NCBI RefSeq assembly: GCF_010119935.1
Contig: NZ_CP048209.1
Span: 5,249,501-5,313,500 of the forward strand
Direction of reading: 5' to 3'
DNA from: Paenibacillus lycopersici
Lineage (GTDB): Bacteria; Bacillota; Bacilli; Paenibacillales; Paenibacillaceae
Length of the DNA: 64,000 nucleotides
The position numbers were made by a program, and so were the translations under genes. Of this stretch, positions 18,646-26,740 are shown one piece after another. Each line of letters opens with the position of its first letter. Position 1 is the stretch's first letter. The notes under the pieces are model-generated. The model had not been told where the DNA came from. It was given only the letters and a program-made list of their open reading frames with translations, and did not search any database.

Positions 18646-19767
18646 CTAGATCATTTTCGAAACTTGTTCGGATATCTGCCGCGTCGATTCGCGGATGATC
18701 AGCTCCGGCTTGTACGACCGGGATGCCGGGACGGACGCTCCGCCGCTCTCGATGAGCTCGAACAGCATGCGCGCGGCATCCTCGCCCATCTGCTCCTTCG
18801 GATGCGTGAGCGTCGTCAGCTTCACTTCCGTCGCCGTCGCGAGCGAGGAATCGTCGAACCCGACGATCGAGACGTCGCCCGGGACGGACAGATCGAGCTG
18901 CCGGATCACTTCGAGCAGCCGCAGAGCGAGCTGGTCGTTGTAACAGACGAGCGCCGTCGGCCGCTCCCCTTCGGGCCGGCTCAGCAGCCTGGCCGCCGCT
19001 TCGACCGGCTTCTCCGCCTGCTCTTCCGTCCGATAGGCGATGACGAAATCCGGATGAAGCGCGTGCCCTTCCCGCTGATGCGCCTGCATGAACCCTTTGA
19101 GACGCAGCACGCCCTGCCGGTCGTCCGTCTTGAAGAAGCCTGCGATCCGGCGATGGCCAAGGCCGATGAGGTGTTCCGCGGCGGCGCAGCCTCCCGCCTC
19201 GTCGTCGATCGTAAGCGACGGGCTGCTGATCTCCGGATATTCGGCGTTAATCATGACGTACGGAATGCGCCGGTTGTGGAGCGCCAGGAAGTAGTCCAGA
19301 TTCGGGTTGCCCTCCGCGCTCTTGGTCGGTTCGATGATCAGCCCGCCGAGCGGCCGGCTCGTCAACAGCGAGAGGCTTTCACGCTCTCTGCGCTTGTCGT
19401 TGTCCGTGCTGGAGAGCATCAAATTATAGCCCTTGGCGCGGATCGCGGATTCGGCTCCCCTGACGATGAAAGGAAAGATGTAATCGGAAATATAGGTCGT
19501 CACCAGGCCGATCGTCTGCGCCTCGGGACGCTGCTCGCTTGCCTTCGGCTCGGCTGCGAAGGTCCCTTTCCCTTGGATGCGGTACAGCCTGCCTTCCTGC
19601 TCCAGCTCGCCGAGCGTCTGCCGCACCGTTTGCCTGCTGATCCCGAACCGTTCGGCGATTTCGTTCTCGGACGGCATCTGTTCGTTCGGCTGCAGCCTTC
19701 CCGTGTCGAGCCAGGCTGTTATTTCTTTCTTCAGCTGCGCGTATTTGGGCAGTGCCTTCTGTTTCAT
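18646..19767 (-). CDS. araR: AraR, GntR-HTH/LacI-like arabinose repressor
   Basis: A 373-residue repressor. The N-terminal GntR winged helix includes NEIAERFGISRQTVRQTLGE and the C-terminal part is a LacI/periplasmic-binding-like sensor (TIGLVTTYISDYIFPFIVRG, GDVSIVGFDDSSLA). This GntR-LacI fusion is the AraR hallmark; L-arabinose releases it from DNA. I chose ATG 19767 because GAGGGGG lies 6 nt upstream; the longer frame would run into the operators. It heads the operon and is probably autoregulated. Confidence 0.95.
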   Translation of the reverse strand: MKQKALPKYAQLKKEITAWLDTGRLQPNEQMPSENEIAERFGISRQTVRQTLGELEQEGRLYRIQGKGTFAAEPKASEQRPEAQTIGLVTTYISDYIFPFIVRGAESAIRAKGYNLMLSSTDNDKRRERESLSLLTSRPLGGLIIEPTKSAEGNPNLDYFLALHNRRIPYVMINAEYPEISSPSLTIDDEAGGCAAAEHLIGLGHRRIAGFFKTDDRQGVLRLKGFMQAHQREGHALHPDFVIAYRTEEQAEKPVEAAARLLSRPEGERPTALVCYNDQLALRLLEVIRQLDLSVPGDVSIVGFDDSSLATATEVKLTTLTHPKEQMGEDAARMLFELIESGGASVPASRSYKPELIIRESTRQISEQVSKMI

Positions 19768-19783
19768 ACGTTGCCCCCTCAGT

Positions 19784-19834
19784 AACATGTATGTGTCCCT
19801 TAGTATAGCATCCTGCCAACTTGTATGCACATGT
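19784..19834 (-). promoter_or_regulatory. araR promoter with two AraR-like operators
   Basis: On the minus strand TATACT (the -10) lies between ACATGTGCATACAAGT (19819-19834) and a second related site at 19784-19799 (GGACACATACATGTTA). One covers the -35 region and one the early transcript, a typical repression layout. Neither is as good a match to the consensus as the site at 18627. Confidence 0.6.
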
Positions 19835-19871
19835 CAGTTGGCGCTGTACCGTTCCGAGCCTTGCCGAACAT

Positions 19872-19918
19872 AAAAAAACGGAACCCTCGCAAGATCGCGC
19901 GGTTCCGTTGCTGTTGTT
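19872..19918 (-). terminator. Intrinsic terminator of the CBO0543-like gene
   Basis: ACGGAACC with a CGC extension pairs with GCG and GGTTCCGT. On the minus strand TTTTTTT follows the stem. Confidence 0.88.
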
Positions 19919-19956
19919 CCGTGAATAGCCTCATGCTGAGGGCCGATCGAAGATGA

Positions 19957-20496
19957 TTATGGGCGGCTCTGCTGCCGGGTCCAATAATCGACGAATACTC
20001 TCGTTAACGCGCCTGTACATATATAGAACAGGAAAGAGCAAGGGTACGTCCAGCCGAAATACGTCAGCGTTCCGGCCCAGACCGAGAACGGCTCCCCGAT
20101 GAAGGCGAATACGGCAGCTTGAATGAATAATGCGATCAAGAAGGCTTTCCAGCTTCTGCAGTATTGATAAATCAGCATTTGCGCGACGGGAATGACGGAG
20201 AAGTCAAACGGGAATGAAATCAGCGACCAGGGAACAAGCTTAATGGGATACACCCATGCGCCCGTGTCGGAACCGAGGTCGTCCGTAAACGAAGTGATGA
20301 TCAGCACCATCAGTCCGAAAACCCAAATCGCGAGCGATCGTTTACGGTCAATGAGCTTCAAGAGAAGGAACCACGGCAGAACAAGCCCCGCAAGCAAATA
20401 CCACCACTGCCATGTGAACAGCCCGCTTGACAGCCATCGCTCCCACTCTGTATGCGCAGCCTGCTGCTGCACGTCACGCAATCGTTCATCCATCAT
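19957..20496 (-). CDS. CBO0543-family multi-pass membrane protein
   Basis: A 179-residue membrane protein with about five hydrophobic segments (roughly 27-48, 54-70, 82-110, 116-136, 145-165) and Trp/Phe-rich helices such as WQWWYLLAGLVLPWFLLLKL. The pattern fits the small CBO0543 family of spore-formers, which has no known function. It is a single-gene unit with its own terminator. A GAGG precedes the tandem ATGATG start. Confidence 0.75.
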   Translation of the reverse strand: MMDERLRDVQQQAAHTEWERWLSSGLFTWQWWYLLAGLVLPWFLLLKLIDRKRSLAIWVFGLMVLIITSFTDDLGSDTGAWVYPIKLVPWSLISFPFDFSVIPVAQMLIYQYCRSWKAFLIALFIQAAVFAFIGEPFSVWAGTLTYFGWTYPCSFLFYICTGALTRVFVDYWTRQQSRP

Positions 20497-20642
20497 CGGT
20501 ATGCCTCGATATCAGATATTTGTACGTCACTTGTTAGTTTTGCCACGGAAGCAACGGAACAAACTTCTGCGATCATTCGCCGCATGCTTGTTCAAATACT
20601 TGTTCGGCATCTGACACACGGCCCATAAGACGCTGGAAGCAC

Positions 20643-20672
20643 AAAAAAAACCTGCCCGCAGCGCGGACAGGG
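20643..20672 (-). terminator. Terminator after tRNA-Lys
   Basis: CCTGCCCGC pairs with GCGGACAGG with one mismatch, and the minus-strand transcript ends in eight T residues. It lies 15 bp past the tRNA 3' end. Confidence 0.9.
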
Positions 20673-20686
20673 GAATTTCGAAACAA

Positions 20687-20758
20687 TAGGCCCGGTGGGG
20701 GTCGAACCCACAACCTACCGGTTAAGAGCCGGTTGCTCTGCCATTGAGCTACGGACCT
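20687..20758 (-). tRNA. tRNA-Lys (anticodon CTT)
   Basis: On the minus strand 72 nt fold as a tRNA: acceptor AGGTCCG/CGGGCCT with one T-G pair, D arm GCTC/GAGC, anticodon stem ACCGG/CCGGT with loop CTCTTAA giving anticodon CTT, and T arm GTGGG-TTCGACC-CCCAC. The discriminator is A and CCA is not encoded. CTT reads only AAG. It is a lone tRNA gene with its own promoter and terminator. Confidence 0.96.
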
Positions 20759-20769
20759 GCAATATTTTG

Positions 20770-20798
20770 ATTATACAATAACAGCAAGGAAACAGCAA
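20770..20798 (-). promoter_or_regulatory. Sigma-A promoter of tRNA-Lys
   Basis: On the minus strand TTGCTG (20793-20798) is followed 17 nt later by a perfect TATAAT (20770-20775), 11 bp before the tRNA. The left target duplication of the insertion sequence begins at the next base, 20799. Confidence 0.9.
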
Positions 20799-20815
20799 GT
20801 CCCAAAAACGAAAAC
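20799..20815 (+). repeat. Left 17-bp target-site duplication of the insertion sequence
   Basis: GTCCCAAAAACGAAAAC is repeated perfectly at 22262-22278 on the other side of the element. Confidence 0.88.
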
Positions 20816-22261
20816 TGTTGTTCGTCTGTGATAATGTCACCCTGTAACTGTTCTGAGATAATGTCACTATGAGACAGGAGACCATGACATTGACGAACAC
20901 AGAGCTGAAGAAGGTATTGGTTGTGGAGAAAGTGTTGGATGGACACATGACGAATGAGGAAGGAGCTGCCCTGCTGGGGCTTTCGGTTAGACAGGTTCAA
21001 CGTCTGAAAAAACGTTATCAAGTCGGAAACGCTGGGGGGATCGCTCACGGCAATCGCGGACGTAAGCCCGTTCATGCCTTGTCCGCGGAAATCAAGGATC
21101 GAGTCGCGGAACTTTACACACAAAAGTATCAAGGCAGCAACAGCTGTCACTTTGCCGAACTGCTTGCTGAGCATGAGGGGATTGAACTAAGCGGCGTCAG
21201 CACACGTCGCATTCTCCTCACCAAGGGTTTGAAATCGGCGAAACAGCGTAGACGTTCGAAGGTGCACCAGCCCCGTAAACGTCGCTCCCAAGTCGGTATG
21301 CTTTGGCAGATCGACGCAACTCCGTATGCTTGGCTCGAGGATCGTGCCCCTGTCTTTGCCCTTCACGCCGCCATCGACGACGCTACCGGCATCGTGACAG
21401 GCGCCGTATTCATGCCCACTGAATGCCGCGAAGGGTATTCGCTTGTGATGATGCAGGGAATCAAGAAACAAGGCATCCCACTCGGACTCTACAGCGATCG
21501 CCACACCATCTTCCGTTCGCCGAACGAGAAACTTACCTTGGAGCAGCAGCTTGCTGGCATGACCAAGCCCCTCTCGCACTTTGGCAAGGCTATGCATGAA
21601 TTGGGCATCGAACACATCAAGGCCGTCACGCCGCAAGCCAAGGGCCGCATTGAGCGCCTCTGGGTGACGCTGCAGGACCGCCTCGTCATTGAGCTGCGAT
21701 TGCTCGGTGTATCGACCATCGAGGAGGCCAATAAGGCACTCCCCAAGCTTATCGCCAAGCACAACAAGCAGTTTGCCGTAGCCCCCGTATCTGCCGACTC
21801 CGCTTACCGCAAGCTTGGCAAGGACGTACGCTTAGAGCATGTATTCACGACACGTGAACATCGTAAGCTGGGTACGGGCCGAACGCTTTCGTACGGCGGG
21901 AGGATTTACACCTTCGCCAAGGCGGTACCGGGACACTGGGATGCCAAATCCGTTGTCGAGGTCCGAGAGACACTTAGCGGGGCCTTGCTGATCTGGCACA
22001 ACGGAGAGGCCTTAATGCTGAAGGAGACCACGAAAGCGGTCCGACAGGCGGAGAAGAAGCCCAATAAAAAAGCGGGTATTGCGCAGCCACGCAAACCCGC
22101 CGCTGACCATCCTTGGAAAAGGACGTATCAGGTACACCAAAAACAGATTCAGAATACCACAATGCAAGGCCGAAACCAAGCCACCTGACGGTGGCTTTAA
22201 ACTCAACGGGGGTGACATTTTCACAGAACAGTTAGGGTGACATTCTCTCAGACAATTGACA
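20816..22261 (+). mobile_element. IS1202/ISNCY-like insertion sequence, complete
   Basis: A 1446-bp element with imperfect terminal inverted repeats: the left end TGTTGTTCGTCTG and the inverted right end TGTCAATTGTCTG are both continued by a conserved AATGTCAC (about 19 of 25 matches). Inner copies of the TGTCAC/GTGACA motif lie at each end (20855-20868 and 22211-22217). One intact transposase gene and perfect 17-bp flanking duplications indicate a recent, probably active insertion. Long duplications are typical of the IS1202 family. Confidence 0.9.
20869..22188 (+). CDS. DDE transposase of the IS1202/ISNCY group
   Basis: A 439-residue transposase. An N-terminal HTH (GAALLGLSVRQVQRLKKRYQ, about 33-52) is followed by a basic linker and an RNase-H-like integrase core with LWQIDATPYAW (D149), GLYSDRHTIF (D210) and KGRIERLWVTLQDR (E262), so the DDE triad is intact. 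The C-terminal 60 residues are Lys/Pro-rich. The start may instead be the ATG at 20884, nearer to an AGGAG. Not disrupted. Confidence 0.95.
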   Translation: MRQETMTLTNTELKKVLVVEKVLDGHMTNEEGAALLGLSVRQVQRLKKRYQVGNAGGIAHGNRGRKPVHALSAEIKDRVAELYTQKYQGSNSCHFAELLAEHEGIELSGVSTRRILLTKGLKSAKQRRRSKVHQPRKRRSQVGMLWQIDATPYAWLEDRAPVFALHAAIDDATGIVTGAVFMPTECREGYSLVMMQGIKKQGIPLGLYSDRHTIFRSPNEKLTLEQQLAGMTKPLSHFGKAMHELGIEHIKAVTPQAKGRIERLWVTLQDRLVIELRLLGVSTIEEANKALPKLIAKHNKQFAVAPVSADSAYRKLGKDVRLEHVFTTREHRKLGTGRTLSYGGRIYTFAKAVPGHWDAKSVVEVRETLSGALLIWHNGEALMLKETTKAVRQAEKKPNKKAGIAQPRKPAADHPWKRTYQVHQKQIQNTTMQGRNQAT

Positions 22262-22278
22262 GTCCCAAAAACGAAAAC
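22262..22278 (+). repeat. Right 17-bp target-site duplication
   Basis: A perfect copy of 20799-20815, directly after the right inverted repeat. Confidence 0.88.
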
Positions 22279-22418
22279 GCGTCCGGAAGTCGCATCCGAT
22301 TGAATATTCCCCGTTTAAGAAACAATAAGGAGCACTGGAATATGTACAGGTCACGATGCCAAATAAACATATGGACATGATTGCTTAAAAGGTGTACGCT
22401 TGACGCATAACACCAGAT

Positions 22419-22437
22419 ACTAGTACCTGGTACTAAG
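22419..22437. promoter_or_regulatory. FapR-like operator upstream of fabH
   Basis: ACTAGTACCTGGTACTAAG matches the FapR consensus (TTAGTACCTGNTACTAA) at almost every position and is palindromic. It overlaps the fabH ribosome site AAGGAG, and TTGACG (22400-22405) lies upstream as a possible -35. Malonyl-CoA should relieve repression. Confidence 0.85.
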
Positions 22438-22450
22438 GAGTTGAGAAGGC

Positions 22451-23443
<993 letters not shown>

Positions 23444-23448
23444 GCATG

Positions 23449-23491
23449 AACGAACCGGCTTGATCGCGCGTGCGGACAGCCGGTTCGTTTT
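23449..23491 (+). terminator. fabH terminator
   Basis: AACGAACCGGCT (23449-23460) pairs with AGCCGGTTCGTT (23478-23489) and TT plus a T-rich tail follow. Confidence 0.88.
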
Positions 23492-23496
23492 ACATT

Positions 23497-23525
23497 TTGT
23501 CGATTGGGGGCAAAGGCGGTATACT
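23497..23525 (+). promoter_or_regulatory. Sigma-A promoter of the J-domain-like gene
   Basis: TTGTCG (23497-23502), a 17-nt spacer and TATACT (23520-23525) lie 42 bp before the start codon. Confidence 0.75.
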
Positions 23526-23566
23526 AGAAGGTATACGAACCTATAGAAAGCGAAGGTAGACCTGAT

Positions 23567-24478
23567 ATGGATGAACTGAAGAAGGCTTACGAGCTGCTCG
23601 GCCTGCCGGAAGGCGCGTCGAAGGAAGACGTCGAGAAACGGTATTTCTTATTGATCCGCCGGGAGCGCGCCAGCCGGCAGCGCGATGAATCGGAACAGCC
23701 GGGCGAACAGGCCGCCGGCCTGGAAGGCATCAACAAAGCGTACAAGACGATTCTGGAATACGAAGAGAAGCAGACGATGGAGCAGTTCAACGCCGCCGCT
23801 TATGGCAAATACAAGGGCATGGCCGGTTCCGCGCAGAAGGTCGATCATTTCTTCAGCTATTATAAATTCCATGTGCTTGGCGCCATCGCGCTCATTCTCA
23901 TCATTATTTTCAGCACGAAGGGCTACATCGACCACCGCCACAAAATGGCCGAGCTCGCGAAGCTTCCGCCCATTGATGTAAGCGTCTCCTTCTTCGGCGA
24001 ATATTACAGCAAGGACGGTACGTATCCCGTTACCGACATGAAGCCGCTGGAAGCGGACTTCCTGTCGCAGTTCCCGCAATGGGAGCGCGTCCAGACCTTC
24101 TTCACGTACGTGCCGTCGACGATGCAGAGCGAGCAGGACTCCGCGCTGATGCAGAAGAGCATCATCGATCTGATGATGAACAAAGCGGACGTGTACATCC
24201 TGGATAAAGCGAATTTCGCGAAACTGGCCATGGACGGCTCCCTGCTGCCGCTCGACGGCGAGAACGCCGCCAAGCTGGGCGCGGGCCTGAAGCCGGCGCT
24301 CGAATACAAAGCGACCACGGAAGACGTTCCCGAGGAGCATGTCTACGGCGTCGACATCTCCGCCAGCCCGTTATTGAAAGCCATCCCCGTCGTCGGCAAG
24401 GAGTACATCGCGGGGGTCCGCGTCAACGCCGGCCGGCCGGATAACGCGCTTGCGTTTATTGCCAAATATCTAGAATAA
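23567..24478 (+). CDS. Membrane protein with degenerate N-terminal J-like domain
   Basis: A 303-residue protein. Residues 1-65 look like a J domain (KKAYELLGLPEGASKEDVEK, then INKAYKTILEYE), but the loop that should carry HPD reads LIRRERA, so DnaK stimulation is unlikely. A single hydrophobic helix follows (about 105-120, VLGAIALILIIIFSTKGY). The remaining 180 residues should be extracytoplasmic and are not recognised; they read like a substrate-binding or transporter-associated fold (ADVYILDKANFAKLAMDGSL). Single-gene unit with its own promoter and terminator. Confidence 0.8.
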   Translation: MDELKKAYELLGLPEGASKEDVEKRYFLLIRRERASRQRDESEQPGEQAAGLEGINKAYKTILEYEEKQTMEQFNAAAYGKYKGMAGSAQKVDHFFSYYKFHVLGAIALILIIIFSTKGYIDHRHKMAELAKLPPIDVSVSFFGEYYSKDGTYPVTDMKPLEADFLSQFPQWERVQTFFTYVPSTMQSEQDSALMQKSIIDLMMNKADVYILDKANFAKLAMDGSLLPLDGENAAKLGAGLKPALEYKATTEDVPEEHVYGVDISASPLLKAIPVVGKEYIAGVRVNAGRPDNALAFIAKYLE

Positions 24479-24526
24479 GCCCCTCTTCCGGTTATTGAGC
24501 CATCCGGTCCGGGACGGAACAAGCAG

Positions 24527-24566
24527 AGCGCAGCCGGCGTACAGCATGTACGCCAGGCTGCGCTTT
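24527..24566 (+). terminator. Terminator after the J-domain-like gene
   Basis: AGCGCAGCC (24527-24535) pairs with GGCTGCGCT around an inner CGTAC/GTACG stem, followed by TTTG. Confidence 0.8.
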
Positions 24567-24630
24567 GTCGTTGGCGTGCAACATTCCTTGCGCGCGCTTC
24601 GTCGTAGAGGCCAATAAGGGGGAGAGAGCT

Positions 24631-25458
24631 ATGCGTATCGTTACGATTATGCTGGGCGCGGCGCTGCTGCTGGGCGTGGCAGGCTGCGGGAATGGTCAGG
24701 GGAAGAACGGGCCCGCCCATGCGAAGGCCGCAGCCGAACAGACCGCCGATGCGCCTGGGCAAGCCGCTGCCGAGAGCAAGGCCGAACAAGCGATCGTGAG
24801 CCGCTCGGTCGGCTTCGGGAAGGTCAATCCCGCGCCTTACGGCCGTTTCGCCGAACCGCGGCAGATCGATGCCTTCGCGGAAGCGATCCAGTCCGCGGAG
24901 CAAATCCAAGGCGTCCTCGACGTAGCCCAGCCGGATTACGATGTCGTCCTTCAGCATGACGGCAAGCGCCAGGACATTCATCTGTGGCTGGACACGCGTT
25001 CGGAGCATGGCATGTTTACCTACGTGTCCGACACGGGCACGGGCTACCGGCTAACGACCGGATCGACCCGCGAGCTGATGGAATTAATCTGGGGGATCCG
25101 GTACGATTCCAAGCAAGCCGCGGCGAACGGAGATATCGTGAACCTGATCGGCAGAATCGAAAATCCGGCGACATGGGAGCGGTTCATGCAGAACGTGAAA
25201 TCCGGCGGCAGCGACGCCGTTCAAGTCGTCCATTACACGATCGAGGGCGACCCCATCTTCGACGATCTGTCCTTCGACGGCCGGACGATCGCGCACCGGT
25301 TCGACAATACGCACGATGCCTACGGGTCGCCTGCGAAGCGCTTGGAGTACTGCCAATCGATCGAGGAGATGAAGACGGAGAAGGGCACGGTGTACACGCT
25401 TGCCGCCTGCGGAGAAGACGGCAAGCGCAGCGAGACATTCCAGCTGTCAATCCGGTAG
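24631..25458 (+). CDS. Lipoprotein with DUF4362-like C-terminal domain
   Basis: A 275-residue predicted lipoprotein with lipobox LLGVAGCG (Cys about 16) and an Ala/Gln/Lys-rich tether to about 50. The C-terminal 100 residues (NGDIVNLIGRIENPATWERF, then VVHYTIEGDPIFDDLSFDG and CQSIE) match my recollection of the DUF4362 family of Bacillus. I chose ATG 24631 because GGGGGAGAG precedes it; the frame extends up to a TTG at 24565 that lies within the upstream terminator. The stop codon is inside the first unit of the tandem repeat that follows. Confidence 0.82.
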   Translation: MRIVTIMLGAALLLGVAGCGNGQGKNGPAHAKAAAEQTADAPGQAAAESKAEQAIVSRSVGFGKVNPAPYGRFAEPRQIDAFAEAIQSAEQIQGVLDVAQPDYDVVLQHDGKRQDIHLWLDTRSEHGMFTYVSDTGTGYRLTTGSTRELMELIWGIRYDSKQAAANGDIVNLIGRIENPATWERFMQNVKSGGSDAVQVVHYTIEGDPIFDDLSFDGRTIAHRFDNTHDAYGSPAKRLEYCQSIEEMKTEKGTVYTLAACGEDGKRSETFQLSIR

Positions 25459-25790
25459 GCGAATTTGGTAGGCAATTCGGTAGGCGGATACGGCAGGCGA
25501 TTCGATAGGACGATTCGGTAGGCCGATCCGGCAGGCGATTCGATAGGACGATTCGGTTGATGGATACGGTAGGCGGATACGGTAGGCGATTCGATAGGAC
25601 GATTCGGTAGGCCGATCCGGCAGGCGATTCGATAGGCGATTCGGTAGGCGGAAACGGTGGGACGATTCGGCAGCACGATCCGGTAGCCGATTCGCTTGGC
25701 CGATCCGGCAGCACGATTCGGTAGCACGATCCGCTAGGCCGATCCGGCAGCACGATCCGGCAGGGCGATTCGTGTCAGCCGCGAACGCGA
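25452..25790. repeat. 12-13-bp tandem repeat array seeded at a stop codon
   Basis: About 26 imperfect units of the form CGGTAGGCGATTC or CGATAGGACGATT, with some units re-duplicated as 25-, 26- and 78-bp blocks. The first unit contains the last sense codon and stop of the upstream lipoprotein gene (ATCCGGTAG), and that string recurs in later units, e.g. near 25678. No reading frame in it looks real. Confidence 0.88.
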
Positions 25791-25808
25791 GCGCAAGCAA
25801 ACTTAAAA

Positions 25809-25846
25809 AGCGGCAGTCGGAACACAAGTGCCCCCCTGCTGCCGCT
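25809..25846. repeat. Hairpin, left member of a pair around element copy 2
   Basis: AGCGGCAG (25809-25816) pairs with 25839-25846. The arm and its flank (AGCGGCAGTCGGAACA) recur at 26381-26396 with one extra G. It may also terminate transcripts from the left. Confidence 0.55.
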
Positions 25847-25913
25847 CAGACTGTCGAGAAAATATTCGAATCTTCAAATCGCGGCGCCTGAATGGGATAA
25901 CCTCCGTAGGCGA

Positions 25914-26094
25914 TCGGACACAGGAACCGCTATTTGTATTGAAATCGGTATTTTGGGCTGACAATCGGACACAGGATCCGTTATTGCCCCCTGGAAGCGC
26001 CGAATATCTACATGCAGGGTGAAATAGCGCATCTCCTGTCCGCATGCGCAAGGAAAAACAATGAAACCCGGCCAATAACGCATCTCTTGTCCGC
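25914..26094 (+). repeat. Four-box oriented element, copy 2
   Basis: Direct boxes with GGACA at 25916 and 25967 are followed by inverted boxes with TGTCC at 26037 and 26088. Spacings are 51, 74 (inner) and 51 nt. Same orientation and box types as copy 1. No convincing gene lies in 25459-26722. Confidence 0.85.
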
Positions 26095-26380
26095 TTCCTT
26101 GACTCAACGGCAGTACTGCTGCCCAGCCGGCCCCAAAAGCCGATTGATCAAAATAGTTTCGGCAGCAATGCAAGCAATGCCGGGGAAGCGGCAGCCTGAG
26201 CGTCTTTCTGCACTTCGCGCTGCTACCCGCGACGGCGCGTGATGGCTATCAACCTCATTCAAACGGGTAGCCGCGGGAAGCCCGCCCGAACTGCCCAAGA
26301 ATGGCGGTTCAAGCCGCCCCAAGCCATTAGATGCAATTCCCCGTCGATCCCACTACATCAATGATGCCGCTCTGGACAGA

Positions 26381-26417
26381 AGCGGCAGTCGGGAACAGAA
26401 TGTCCATGACTGCCGCT
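26381..26417. repeat. Hairpin, right member of the pair around element copy 2
   Basis: AGCGGCAGTC (26381-26390) pairs perfectly with GACTGCCGCT (26408-26417) around a 17-nt loop. Confidence 0.6.
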
Positions 26418-26496
26418 GTTTGGCATGCGCAAATAATATCGGATGTTTCGCATAAAGCGCTACCGCCGGGACCGGCGCCGCCCGGTTCGTACCCAC

Positions 26497-26740
26497 GCAG
26501 CGCCTGCCCGCCTCTTACCCACGCAGCTCCGGCCTGCCTCTTACCCGCGCAGCTCCTGCCCGCCTCTTACCCTCGCAGCTCCTGCCCGCTCCATACCCAC
26601 GCAGCTCCTGCCCGCCTCTTACCCTCGCAGCTCCTGCCCGCTCCATACCCACGCAGCTCCTGCCCGCTCCATACCCACGCAGCTCCTGCCCGCCTCTTAC
26701 CCACGCAGCTCCTGCCCGCCTCTTACCCGCGCAGCGCCAG
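26497..26740. repeat. Exact-period 26-bp tandem array carrying copies of the araM 3' end
   Basis: GCAGC occurs at 26497, 26523, 26549, 26575, 26601, 26627, 26653, 26679, 26705 and 26731, a strict 26-nt period over ten units. On the minus strand each unit carries a variant of CTGCGNGGGTAAGAGG, which in the last unit is the end of araM (codons Leu-Arg-Gly-stop). Two sub-types alternate (CCTCTTACCC and TCCATACCC). Confidence 0.92.

Noticed and set aside
24565-24630. Upstream TTG extension of the DUF4362-like lipoprotein
   Set aside because: It would begin in the stem of the preceding terminator and hide the lipoprotein signal; ATG 24631 has its own ribosome site.
25452-25790. Short repeats that could be taken for a CRISPR array
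   Set aside because: Units are contiguous 12-13-mers without unique spacers; there are no cas genes.
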